This document shows, piece after piece, positions 16,298 through 24,166 of a DNA stretch of 45,837 nt (its first letter is position 1; every line of letters starts with the position of its first letter). This stretch comes from Streptomyces sp. CBMA156 (GTDB lineage Bacteria > Actinomycetota > Actinomycetes > Streptomycetales > Streptomycetaceae), in the NCBI RefSeq assembly GCF_014596515.1, contig NZ_MSJQ01000256.1, positions 1 through 45,837 on the forward strand, given 5' to 3'. Both the position numbers and the translations under genes were made by a program. The notes beneath the pieces were generated by a model. That model had not been told where the DNA came from. It did no database searches and was given only the letters and a program-made list of their open reading frames with translations.

Positions 16298-16960
16298 ATG
16301 AAGATCGGCATCATCGGCGCGGGCAACATCGGCGGGAACCTGACGCGGCGGCTGTCCGCGCTCGGGCACGAGGTGGCGGTGGCCAACTCCCGTGGCCCGG
16401 AGACGCTCAAGTCGCTGGTCGAGGAGACCGGGGCGAAGGCCGTGACGGTCTCCGAGGCGGCGGCGGGGGCGCAGGTCGTGGTGGTGACGGTGCCGCTGAA
16501 GAGCGTGCCCGACCTGCCCGCCGGGCTGCTGGACGGCGCCGCCGAGGGCGTCGCGGTGATCGACACCGGCAACTACTACCCGAAGGAGCGCGACGGCCGG
16601 ATCGACGCGATCGAGGACGGCGGGCTCACCGAGAGCCGCTGGACGGAGCAGCACATCGGGCACCGGGTGGTGAAGGTGTTCAACGGCACCTACGCCCAGG
16701 ACCTGGTGGAGCGCCCGCTCCCGGCGGGCGACCCGGAGCGGCTCGCCGTGCCGGTCGCCTCGGACGACGAGGCGGCCAAGCGGGTGGTCCGGGCGCTGGT
16801 CGACGAGCTGGGTTTCGACACCGTGGACGCGGGCGGGATCGACGAGTCCTGGCGCCAGCAGCCGGCCACCCCGGTGTACGGGCTGCGCGCCGGGGCCGAG
16901 GCCGTGACCCGGGCGCTCGCGGAGGCGTCCCCGGAGCGCCCGGAGGCCCACAGGGCGTAG
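16298..16960 (+). CDS. NADPH-dependent F420 reductase-like oxidoreductase (NADP-binding)
   Basis: Small Rossmann-fold protein (220 aa) of the F420-dependent NADP oxidoreductase (Fno)/ProC-like family. The dinucleotide site MKIGIIGAGNIGGNLTRRL is at the very N-terminus, with NSRGPETL as the adenosine-phosphate recognition loop, then VVVTVPLKSV and VIDTGNYYP. The C-terminal dimer/substrate part is VKVFNGTYAQDL to DESWRQQPATPVYG. The ATG has GAGGGG 8 bases upstream. Many streptomycete members are annotated only as NAD(P)-binding, so true F420 use is uncertain. It ends 1 base from galK in tail-to-tail orientation. Confidence 0.86.
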   Translation: MKIGIIGAGNIGGNLTRRLSALGHEVAVANSRGPETLKSLVEETGAKAVTVSEAAAGAQVVVVTVPLKSVPDLPAGLLDGAAEGVAVIDTGNYYPKERDGRIDAIEDGGLTESRWTEQHIGHRVVKVFNGTYAQDLVERPLPAGDPERLAVPVASDDEAAKRVVRALVDELGFDTVDAGGIDESWRQQPATPVYGLRAGAEAVTRALAEASPERPEAHRA

Positions 16961-16961
16961 C

Positions 16962-18089
16962 TCACCGGAGCCGGCGCGCACCCTCCCCCGGGACGGCGGT
17001 GAGGGTGCGCGGCTCGGCGTACCCGGCCGCGCGGAACGCGGTGGTGACCTCGGCGGCGACGCGCTCGGCCGCGTCCTGGTCCACCAGGGCGATGACCGAG
17101 CCGCCGAAGCCGCCGCCGGTCATCCGCGCGCCGTGGGCACCCGCGGCGACGGCCGTCTCGACGGCGAGGTCGGTCTCCGGGCAGGAGACCCGGTAGTCGT
17201 CGCGCAGCGAGGCGTGCCCGGCGGTGAGGATCGGGCCGAGGGCCACGAGGTCGCCGGCGTCCAGGAGGGCGACGGCGGCCTCCACCCGGGCGTTCTCGGT
17301 GACCACGTGGCGCACCAGCGGCACCAGCTCCGAAGGGAGCCGGGCGAGGGCGTCCGCCAGCCCGGACGGCTGGAGCGAGCGCAGCGCGGGCAGCCCGAGC
17401 AGGGCGGCGGCCCGCTCGCAGCCGGCCCGCAGCGCGGCGTAGGCGCCGTCGCCGAGGTCGTGCTTCACCCGGGTGTCCAGGACCAGCAGCGCGAGGCCCG
17501 CGCCCGCGAGGTCGACGGGCACCTGCCGCATCGCCAGGTCCCGGCTGTCCAGGAACAGCGCGGCCCCCGGGCGGCAGCACATCGAGGCCATCTGGTCCAT
17601 GATCCCGCAGGGCACGCCGACGAAGGCGTTCTCGGCCCGCTGCGCCAGCACCGCCAGCTCCGCGGCCGGGAGCCCCAGCCCGTACAGGTCGTTGTACGCG
17701 GCGGCGAGGACGCACTCCAGCGCGGCGGAGGAGGAGAGCCCGGCGCCGCTGGGCACGTCGCTGTCCAGCCGGAGGTCCGCCCCGCCGACCTCGTGTCCGG
17801 CGTCGCGCAGCGCCCACACCACCCCGGCCGGGTAGCCGGCCCAGCCGGGCACCGAGCCGGGGGCGAGGTCGGCGACCCGCAGCGTGACGGGCTCACGGCC
17901 CTGGGCGGACCAGATCCGCAGCAGCCCGTCCTCCCGGCGGGCCGCCTCGGCGCGGACGGTCTGCGGCAGGGCGATCGGCAGGACGAAACCGAGGTTGTAG
18001 TCGGTGTGTTCGCCGATCAGGTTCACCCGGCCGGGGGCGGCCCACTCCCCCTCGGCGGGACGGCCGTACAGCTGTTCAAAGGTGTTCAT
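16962..18089 (-). CDS. galK: Galactokinase
   Basis: GHMP kinase (375 aa) that phosphorylates galactose at C1 with ATP, the first committed step of the Leloir pathway. Signature GRVNLIGEHTDYN is at residues ~21-33, the ATP-binding loop VPSGAGLSSSAALE at ~110-123, catalytic Asp in GIMDQMASM, and the third GHMP motif MTGGGFGGSVIAL near the C-terminus. Full length. The ATG overlaps the TGA of the MIRU-like mini-ORF that separates it from galT, so the three are probably translationally coupled. galE is absent from this operon and from the window. Confidence 0.96.
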   Translation of the reverse strand: MNTFEQLYGRPAEGEWAAPGRVNLIGEHTDYNLGFVLPIALPQTVRAEAARREDGLLRIWSAQGREPVTLRVADLAPGSVPGWAGYPAGVVWALRDAGHEVGGADLRLDSDVPSGAGLSSSAALECVLAAAYNDLYGLGLPAAELAVLAQRAENAFVGVPCGIMDQMASMCCRPGAALFLDSRDLAMRQVPVDLAGAGLALLVLDTRVKHDLGDGAYAALRAGCERAAALLGLPALRSLQPSGLADALARLPSELVPLVRHVVTENARVEAAVALLDAGDLVALGPILTAGHASLRDDYRVSCPETDLAVETAVAAGAHGARMTGGGFGGSVIALVDQDAAERVAAEVTTAFRAAGYAEPRTLTAVPGEGARRLR

Positions 18090-18166
18090 GCGCCCACCTC
18101 GCTGCGCTCGGCGGGTGCTTCAGACAACCCGCACCTCTTGATGACGAACTCGCTTCGCTCGTTCAT
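18086..18166 (-). repeat. MIRU-like coding repeat, copy 2 (26-codon ORF between galT and galK)
   Basis: A 78-bp element plus stop, reading MNERSEFVIKRCGLSEAP and ending AERSEVGA. Its ATG overlaps the galT TGA, and its TGA overlaps the galK ATG. Twenty of 26 residues match copy 1 at 1123-1203, and the last 11 residues are identical. Sizes and both ATGA overlaps are exactly the same in the two copies, as if the element inserts at an ATGA junction and restores it on both sides. Confidence 0.8.
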
Positions 18167-19269
18167 GTGGCGACCTCCCGCAGCCGGCGGGCCGCGTCCT
18201 CGGGGGTGACGTCGTTGACGAAGGCGTCCATGCCGGACTCCACGCCGGCCAGGTACTTCAGCTTGTCGGCGGCGCGGCGGATGGTGAACAGCTCCAGGTG
18301 CAGGGCGAGTTCGTCCCGCTGTCCGACGGGGGCCTGGTGCCAGGCGGAGATGTACGGGGTGCGACCGCCGCCGAAGAGCCGGTCGAAGCGGCGCAGCAGC
18401 TCCAGGTAGAGCACCGGGAACTCGTCCCGCTGCCCGGCGTCCAGGGCGGTCAGGTCGGGCACCCGGCGGTGCGGGTAGAGGTGCACCTCGTACGGCCAGC
18501 GGGCGGCGAAGGGGACGAAGGCGGTCCAGTGCGTCCCGGCGAGGACGACGCGGTCGCCGTGGGCGCGTTCGGCGGCGAGCAGGTCGTCGAAGAGGTTGCG
18601 GCCGGTGGCGGCACGGTGCTCGGCGGCGCGGGCGGCCGTCCTGGCGGTGCGCGGGGTGGTGAACGGGAAGGCGTAGATCTGGCCGTGCGGGTGGGCCAGG
18701 GTGACGCCGATCTCGGCGCCCCGGTTCTCGAAGCAGTAGACCTGCCGCACGCCGGGCAGCGCGGAGAGTTCGGCGGTGCGGTCGGTCCAGGCGTCCAGGA
18801 CCAGCCGGGCGCGTTCGGGGGTGAGGTCGGCGAAGGAGGCCTCGTGGTCGGCGGTGAAGCAGACCACCTCGCAGCGCCCGGCGCCGGGGCCGCTGGTCCA
18901 CGGGCCGTCGGCCGCCGGGACGGGCTCCGCGGGCGGGCCGGCCAGCGAGGGGAAGCGGTTCTCGAAGACGGCCACCTGGTAGTCATCGGCCGGGATCTCG
19001 CTGAGCCGTCCGTCCTTGGACGGGCAGAGCGGGCACTCCTCGGCCGGCGGCCGGTAGGTGCGCGCCTGGCGGTGGGCCGCGATGGTGACCCAGTCGCCGG
19101 TGACCGGGTCCAGCCGGACCTCGGAGCCGGGGACCTGCGGGTCCAGCGGCCGTTCGTCCACGGCGCCCCGGGGGGCGGCGGCGCCGTCGTCGTAGTAGAT
19201 CAGCTGCCGACCGTCCGCGAGGGTGGTCACGGTCCTGACGGTGGGCTGGGTCAGGGACGTACCGGGCAT
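18163..19269 (-). CDS. galT: Galactose-1-phosphate uridylyltransferase
   Basis: Leloir enzyme (368 aa) exchanging UMP between UDP-glucose and galactose-1-phosphate. The catalytic histidine triad HPHGQ is at residues 193-197 with nucleophile His195. The N-terminal zinc-type motif is ECPLCPSKDGR, and the C-terminal HIT-like segment is WPYEVHLYPHRRVPDL. The ATG at 19269 is chosen because AGAGGAAGAAGGG precedes it; 12 further residues upstream are possible but lack a site. First gene of a galT-mini-ORF-galK operon. The DeoR-type regulator is divergent across a 105-bp AT-rich promoter gap. Confidence 0.95.
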   Translation of the reverse strand: MPGTSLTQPTVRTVTTLADGRQLIYYDDGAAAPRGAVDERPLDPQVPGSEVRLDPVTGDWVTIAAHRQARTYRPPAEECPLCPSKDGRLSEIPADDYQVAVFENRFPSLAGPPAEPVPAADGPWTSGPGAGRCEVVCFTADHEASFADLTPERARLVLDAWTDRTAELSALPGVRQVYCFENRGAEIGVTLAHPHGQIYAFPFTTPRTARTAARAAEHRAATGRNLFDDLLAAERAHGDRVVLAGTHWTAFVPFAARWPYEVHLYPHRRVPDLTALDAGQRDEFPVLYLELLRRFDRLFGGGRTPYISAWHQAPVGQRDELALHLELFTIRRAADKLKYLAGVESGMDAFVNDVTPEDAARRLREVAT

Positions 19270-19290
19270 GGCCCTTCTTCCTCTGAGTGA

Positions 19291-19340
19291 AGCCATTGGA
19301 ATCAACAGAAAGCTACAATCTCAAACATTATCCACCATGG
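19291..19340. promoter_or_regulatory. AT-rich divergent promoter/operator region, galT and deoR-type gene
   Basis: This is the only AT-rich block between galT and the DeoR-family gene. On the minus strand it holds two related direct motifs, TGTTTGAGATT and TGTTGATT, 9 bases apart, likely half-sites for the DeoR-type regulator. Exact -35/-10 boxes cannot be fixed. Confidence 0.4.
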
Positions 19341-19374
19341 CCACTCCCCTGAGGTGGCCGAAGGAGGCTTCCCG

Positions 19375-20202
19375 ATGGCTGACAGCGCCCAACCGCTCGC
19401 CGGACAGCGCCGCGTGCTGATCCTGGAGCAGATCCGCGCGCGCGGCGGGGTCCGGGTCACCGAACTGGTCCGCGACCTCGGGGTCTCCGACATGACGGTG
19501 CGCCGCGACCTGGACGCGCTGGCCCGCCGCGGCCTGGTGCACAAGGTGCACGGCGGCGCGGTGCGGGTCGAGGCTCCGGCCACCGGCGAGCCCGGGTTCG
19601 AGACCAAGGCGCACTGGGAGCTGCCCGCCAAGGAGGCGATCGCCCGGGCCGCCGCCGCACTCGTGCCGCCGGGTTCGGCGGTCGGGCTGGCCGGCGGGAC
19701 GACCACCTTCGCCGTCGCCCGGCACCTGCGCGCCGTCGAGGACCTCACCGTGGTGACCAACTCGCTGCGGATCGCCGAACTGCTGGAGCAGCCCGCCGAG
19801 GACGGCACGCCCGCCACCGCCACGGTGATCCGCACCGGCGGCGTGCGGACCCCCTCGGACGCCCTGGTCGGCCCCGTGGCCGACCAGGCGATCCGCTCCC
19901 TGCACGTCAACCTGCTGGTCCTGGGCTGCCACGGCCTCTCCGCCGAGGCCGGGCTGACCACCCCGAACCTGGCCGAGGCGGAGACCAACCGGGCCTTCCT
20001 CCGGTCGGCCCGCCGGGTGGTCGTGGTGGCCGACCACACCAAGTGGAACGCGGTCGGCCTGGCTTCCTTCGCCGACCTGGACCAGCTGGACGTGCTGGTC
20101 ACGGACGACGCCCTGCCCGCCGAGCAGCGGGCCGCCGCGGCCCGGCTGGTCGGCGAGCTGATCGTCGCGCCGACGACGGACCACGCGAACCAGCCGGGCT
20201 GA
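19375..20202 (+). CDS. DeoR/GlpR-family transcriptional regulator of galactose genes
   Basis: Sugar-phosphate-responsive repressor (275 aa). The N-terminal DeoR helix-turn-helix is VTELVRDLGVSDMTVRRDLDALARRGL (residues ~27-53) followed by VHKVHGGAV. The C-terminal DeoRC sensor domain shows GLAGGTTTFAVARHL, LTVVTNSLRIAE, LGCHGLSAEAGLT and VVVADHTKW. The ATG at 19375 has GAAGGAGG 8 bases upstream; a GTG at 19354 precedes that site and is unlikely. Its divergent position makes galT-galK the probable target. Confidence 0.92.
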   Translation: MADSAQPLAGQRRVLILEQIRARGGVRVTELVRDLGVSDMTVRRDLDALARRGLVHKVHGGAVRVEAPATGEPGFETKAHWELPAKEAIARAAAALVPPGSAVGLAGGTTTFAVARHLRAVEDLTVVTNSLRIAELLEQPAEDGTPATATVIRTGGVRTPSDALVGPVADQAIRSLHVNLLVLGCHGLSAEAGLTTPNLAEAETNRAFLRSARRVVVVADHTKWNAVGLASFADLDQLDVLVTDDALPAEQRAAAARLVGELIVAPTTDHANQPG

Positions 20203-20232
20203 CGGGCTGACGGGCCACGCGAACCCGGCCGG

Positions 20233-21363
20233 CTAACCGAACCAGCCCGACCAGCCGGATCGGTCCGGCCCGCCGGACCGGCCCGAACTCCCGCGCGCCA
20301 CCAGCTCGGTGGGCAGCTCCAGCCCCTCCCCCGGCACCGCCTCCCCACGCACCTGCGCCAGCAGCCGGCCCACCAGCGCCGTGGCGATCGGCCGCAGCGG
20401 CAGCCGGACCGAGGTCAGCGCGGGATGCAGGTGCCGGCAGAGCGGCATGTCGTAGAAGCCGGTCACGGCCACCCCGCCGGGCCCGACCACCAGCCCCTCC
20501 GCCCGGACGGCCTCGTACACGTCCAGCGCCAGCAGGTCGCTGCCGGCCGCGAAGGCGGTCGGCCGGCCGGGCCCGCGCAGCAACGCCCGGACGGAGGCCG
20601 CCACGGAGCCCTCGGCCGCCGCACCCGAACGGCCCGGCCCCGAATCGCCCGACTCCGACGTGCCCGCCCGCCGCGCGCCCGTCGCCACCGCGGACAGCCC
20701 CAGCCGCCGCGCCTCGGCCAGGAACCCGGCCCGCCGCGCCGCCGTCCAGGGCAGTTCCTCGGCCGCCCCGACGTAACCGATCCGGCGGTGGCCGAGCGCC
20801 GCCAGGTGCCGCACCACCTCGGCCATCGCCGCCTCGTTGCCGATGTCCACCCAGCGCTGGGGCTGCCCCGGCCCGGTCCGCCCGAAGCTGACGAACGGGA
20901 CGCCGAGCCCGGTCACATGGGCGATCCGGACGTCCTCGCGCAGCACGTCCGCCAGCACCAGCCCGTCCACCTGGCGGGCCGCCACCAGTTCGTCGATCGC
21001 CGCCACCGGGTCGGCCGTCCCCTGCCCGGGACGGAACAGCAGCACCCGCTGCCCCGCCGCCCCCGCCGCGTCGACCAGGGCCTCCAGGAAGCCGGCCATC
21101 AGCGGGTTGGGGTCGAGCGGGTCGTCCACCGGGGCGAGGTAGCCGATGGTGCGCCGGGCGCCGCTGCGCAGCGAGCGGGCCGACTGGTCGGGCTGGTACC
21201 CGAGTTCGCGGATCGCCGCGTTCACCCGCTCCAGGGTCTCCGGGCGGACCCGCTGCGGCGCGTTGAGCGCGTTGGAGACGGTCTGCCGGGAGACCCCGGC
21301 CGCCCGGGCGACCTCCTCGATCGTGGTGGCGCCGCGGCGCGGCCGGTGTGCTCCCTCGGGCAT
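20233..21363 (-). CDS. LacI-family transcriptional regulator
   Basis: Repressor (376 aa) with LacI helix-turn-helix TIEEVARAAGVSRQTVSNALN and hinge helix YQPDQSARSLRSG, then a periplasmic-binding-protein-like sensor domain (RTIGYLAPVDD onward, ending near the usual LELPTELVARGSS). GGAGAG precedes the ATG. It is the last gene of the alpha-galactoside cluster, 116 bp after the alpha-galactosidase. Its likely operators are the central-CG palindromes at 26525-26573 in front of the transporter operon. An unusual Gly/Ser-rich insertion (GTSESGDSGPGRSGAAAEG) lies in the sensor domain and the C-terminal tail is Ser/Gly/Trp-rich. The effector is inferred to be an alpha-galactoside or galactose. Confidence 0.92.
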   Translation of the reverse strand: MPEGAHRPRRGATTIEEVARAAGVSRQTVSNALNAPQRVRPETLERVNAAIRELGYQPDQSARSLRSGARRTIGYLAPVDDPLDPNPLMAGFLEALVDAAGAAGQRVLLFRPGQGTADPVAAIDELVAARQVDGLVLADVLREDVRIAHVTGLGVPFVSFGRTGPGQPQRWVDIGNEAAMAEVVRHLAALGHRRIGYVGAAEELPWTAARRAGFLAEARRLGLSAVATGARRAGTSESGDSGPGRSGAAAEGSVAASVRALLRGPGRPTAFAAGSDLLALDVYEAVRAEGLVVGPGGVAVTGFYDMPLCRHLHPALTSVRLPLRPIATALVGRLLAQVRGEAVPGEGLELPTELVARGSSGRSGGPDRSGWSGWFG

Positions 21364-21425
21364 GCGGTCTCTCCAGGTGGTCGGGGGCTCGGGCGGGGCG
21401 CCGGCGCCGGTCCGGCGCCCCGAGC

Positions 21426-21500
21426 GGGTCAGGCCCGGCGCAGGGTCAGGCCCGGTGCGGGGTCAGGCCCGGTGCGGGGTCAGGCCCGGCGCAGGGTCAG
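21426..21500. repeat. 17-bp tandem repeat across the alpha-galactosidase stop codon
   Basis: Four 17-bp units GGGTCAGGCCCGGYGCR (21426-21442, 21443-21459, 21460-21476, 21477-21493) and a 7-base partial copy. The gene's last codons (LTLRRA, stop) lie in the right-most units. The repeat therefore looks like a multiplied copy of the gene's own 3' end placed just downstream. Confidence 0.8.
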
Positions 21501-23264
21501 CAGCCCGCCGCGCGGCACGGGGACCGCCTCCGCCCGGTCCAGCTCGACCTCGCCCTGCCGGACGATACGCCCCCGGGCGTCCTGCACGGTCACGGCCACC
21601 TGCCCGCGGCCACCGGTGAGCCGGACGTCCGGGTCGGCGTCGGCGTTGGCCACCAGCAGGGTGTGCCAGTCGTCGCCGGAGACGTCCACCGGCAGCGCGG
21701 TGTAGCGGGCCACGGCCACCGTGCCGGTACCGCGCGCGGTGACCATCGGGTAGCCCAGGTCCGGGCGGGCCGGGAGCAGTTCGCCGAGCTGGAGGGTGGC
21801 GGTGTGCTCGCGGAAGACGCCCAGCCAGAAGGCGATCGCCTCACGCTGCGCCTCGCTCTGCGCGGCGAGGTCGACGGAGACCTGCGGCACCGAGAACAGC
21901 ACGTTGATCAGGTGGCAGGCGATCTGCTCGGCCGGCTCGCCCGCGTGCCACATCAGCATGTCGGCGTGGACCGGGACGGGCCCGGCGGCCAGCCGCACGT
22001 CGATGGTCCGCTGCCGGTTCTCCTGCGGGCTGAGCGGGCAGTCGGTGGCACGGATCATGGTGGCGTACGGCCACAGGCCGGGGCTGACGTACGGCTGGCG
22101 GTGCTCGATCATCGCCTCCGGGTTCGCGGCGGTGATCCGGCGGCGGATCCCGGCGAGCAGCCGCTCCACGCCCTCGTCCACGCTCGCGCAGTCCGCGCCG
22201 GGGCGGGCCGGCGGGGCGTCGGCGCGGGCGAACCAGTCGACGAAGTCCACCTTGAGGCCGTCCATGCCCCACTCCTCGACGGCCCGGGCGAGCCGGTCGG
22301 TGAGGAAGGCCCTGACCTCGGGGTGGCGCGGGTCGGCGACGATCGCACCCATGTGGGCGGCGTCGGCCAGCGCGAGGTGGCCGATCTCCCGGTACGCGGC
22401 GCTGTCCTTGCCGATGAACGGCAGCGCGTACCAGAGCATGTACCGCACACCCAGGTCGTGCACGCGCTGCACGTGGGCGGCGGTGTCGGGCAGCGAGACG
22501 GGCTCCCAGTCGCCGCAGTGGGCGTAGCCGCGGGTGCGGTCGGCGGTCATCCAACCGTCGTCCACGATGATCACGTCCAGGCCCAGTTCCCTGCCGAGCG
22601 CGGCCTGGGTCTCGACGCCCTTGGGCGTGACGTCCTGGTGCATCGAGTACCAGGTGGAGTACGCGGGGCGGCGGGCGGCCTCCGGGATGTCGGCCGTGCG
22701 GCCCTCGCCCCACCAGGCGGCGAGGTCGGCCAGGGCGCGGCCGAAGTGCCGGCGGGAGGTGTCGATCCGGACGGTGAGCCGGTCGGTGGCCTGGGCCCAG
22801 AACCGGAACTCGCCGGTCTCCTCGACCACTCCGGCCCCGGCCAGCACGTCCGGGCGCCCGGCGGCGAAGGCGCACAGGGCGACGTCCCCGGTGCCGATCA
22901 GGGCCGCGATCGGCGCGCCGTTGGCCAGCGAGGTGCGGCGCGGGGCACTCCAGGCAGCGGGCAGCCAGCCGGTGCCGCGCGGCTCGGGCGTCCAGAGGGC
23001 GGTGACGTCCACGCAGGGCACCCGCCACTCGATGCGGACCTCGCCCGCGCCCTCGGCGGTCACCTCCACCACGCCGTCGGCGACGCCCTGGGCCGTGCCG
23101 GTGCCGCTCACCCGCACGTCCAGCCCCTGGGCGTACAGCGGGCGCAGGCCGCCGCCGGCGGTGGGCGCGTGCGGTTCCCAGACCTCGGCCGTGGTCGCGC
23201 CGGCGCCGGTGGCCGTCGTCTCGGTCGTGCTCTGGCTCGTGCTCTGGTTCGTGCTCTCGGTCAT
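21480..23264 (-). CDS. Alpha-galactosidase, GH36-like
   Basis: Intracellular glycoside hydrolase (594 aa) without signal peptide, expected to release galactose from imported alpha-galactosides (melibiose/raffinose type). The barrel shows YSTWYSMHQDVT, LGLDVIIVDDGWM, nucleophile Asp340 in LKVDFVDWF and probable acid/base Asp408 in IRATDCPLS, the GH36/GH-D arrangement. The N-terminal ~30 residues are a Thr/Ser/Gln-rich low-complexity tail. The ATG lies 2 bases after the stop of the upstream permease (TGACCATG), so it is translationally coupled to the transporter. Exact substrate range is uncertain. Confidence 0.87.
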   Translation of the reverse strand: MTESTNQSTSQSTTETTATGAGATTAEVWEPHAPTAGGGLRPLYAQGLDVRVSGTGTAQGVADGVVEVTAEGAGEVRIEWRVPCVDVTALWTPEPRGTGWLPAAWSAPRRTSLANGAPIAALIGTGDVALCAFAAGRPDVLAGAGVVEETGEFRFWAQATDRLTVRIDTSRRHFGRALADLAAWWGEGRTADIPEAARRPAYSTWYSMHQDVTPKGVETQAALGRELGLDVIIVDDGWMTADRTRGYAHCGDWEPVSLPDTAAHVQRVHDLGVRYMLWYALPFIGKDSAAYREIGHLALADAAHMGAIVADPRHPEVRAFLTDRLARAVEEWGMDGLKVDFVDWFARADAPPARPGADCASVDEGVERLLAGIRRRITAANPEAMIEHRQPYVSPGLWPYATMIRATDCPLSPQENRQRTIDVRLAAGPVPVHADMLMWHAGEPAEQIACHLINVLFSVPQVSVDLAAQSEAQREAIAFWLGVFREHTATLQLGELLPARPDLGYPMVTARGTGTVAVARYTALPVDVSGDDWHTLLVANADADPDVRLTGGRGQVAVTVQDARGRIVRQGEVELDRAEAVPVPRGGLLTLRRA

Positions 23265-23266
23265 GG

Positions 23267-24166
23267 TCAGCCCTTCGTGGCACCGGCCAGCAGGCCGGAG
23301 ATGAACTGCCGCTGGAGGACCAGGAAGAGGACCATCATCGGCAGGGTGGACAGCGCGGTGCCGGAGAGGATCGCGCCGTAGTCGGTGTTGGACTTGTTGC
23401 CGTGCAGCGTCGCCAGGGCGACCGGCAGGGTGTGCATCTCGGGGCTGCGCAGGGCGATCAGCGGCCAGACGAACTGGTTCCAGGAGCCCAGGAAGAGGAA
23501 GATCGACAGGGCCGCCAGCACCGGCCGCATGACCGGCACCACCACGCTGAACAGCACCCGGAGCTCGCCCGCGCCGTCGACCCTGGCGGCGTCCAGGAGT
23601 TCGTCGGGCAGGCTGCTCAGCGACTGCCGCATCAGGAAGATGGCGAACGGCACGCACAGACCGGGCAGGATCAGCGCCTGGTAGGTGTCCAGCAGGCCGA
23701 AGTTCATCATCATCTTGAACAGCGGTACCAGCGTGACCTGTTCGGGCACCACGAGGGTGGACAGCAGCAGGGCGAACAGCAGGGTGCGGCCGCGGAAGCG
23801 GAACTTGGCGAAGGCGTAGCCGGCGAGCAGCGCCACCACGAGGGCGCCCAGCGTCTGGACGCCCGCCACCAGCAGGGAGTTGCCGACCACCCTGAGCAGG
23901 CCGATCTTCTGCTCCAGGTGGCTCAGGTTCTCACCGAGGTTCCCGCCGGGCAGCAGCTTGGGCGGCCAGTCGAAGACCTCGGTGTCCTTGCGGGTGGCGG
24001 AGACCACCAGCCAGTAGAAGGGGGCGATCGACAGCCCGGTGACGCCGGCCAGGAAGAAGGTCAGCGGCCAGCCGCGCAGCTTCCTGAGGACGCCCTTGGG
24101 CTTCTCGCCCTCGGAGGTCACGGACTTGGGGTTCAGGGACTTGGGGTTCAGGGACTTGGTGGTCAC
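23267..24166 (-). CDS. Carbohydrate ABC transporter permease (MalG type)
   Basis: Inner-membrane permease (299 aa) with about six helices starting at WPLTFFLAGVTGLSIAPFYW. The cytoplasmic ATPase-contact EAA loop reads DAARVDGAGELRVLFSVVVP, as in MalG-like subunits. It pairs with the MalF-type permease encoded upstream; the GTG start overlaps that gene's TGA (GTGA). The first 16 residues (VTTKSLNPKSLNPKSV) come from a 15-bp tandem repeat. No ATPase is encoded nearby; streptomycete sugar systems usually share MsiK, so this is expected. Confidence 0.93.
   Translation of the reverse strand: MTTKSLNPKSLNPKSVTSEGEKPKGVLRKLRGWPLTFFLAGVTGLSIAPFYWLVVSATRKDTEVFDWPPKLLPGGNLGENLSHLEQKIGLLRVVGNSLLVAGVQTLGALVVALLAGYAFAKFRFRGRTLLFALLLSTLVVPEQVTLVPLFKMMMNFGLLDTYQALILPGLCVPFAIFLMRQSLSSLPDELLDAARVDGAGELRVLFSVVVPVMRPVLAALSIFLFLGSWNQFVWPLIALRSPEMHTLPVALATLHGNKSNTDYGAILSGTALSTLPMMVLFLVLQRQFISGLLAGATKG
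24121..24165. repeat. 3 x 15-bp tandem repeat at the permease start
   Basis: Units 24121-24135, 24136-24150 and 24151-24165 (GGGACTTGGGGTTCA consensus) encode the cytoplasmic KSLNP repeats of the MalG-type permease and reach the GTGA junction with the upstream gene. In frame, so copy-number change would alter only the N-terminal tail. Confidence 0.8.
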
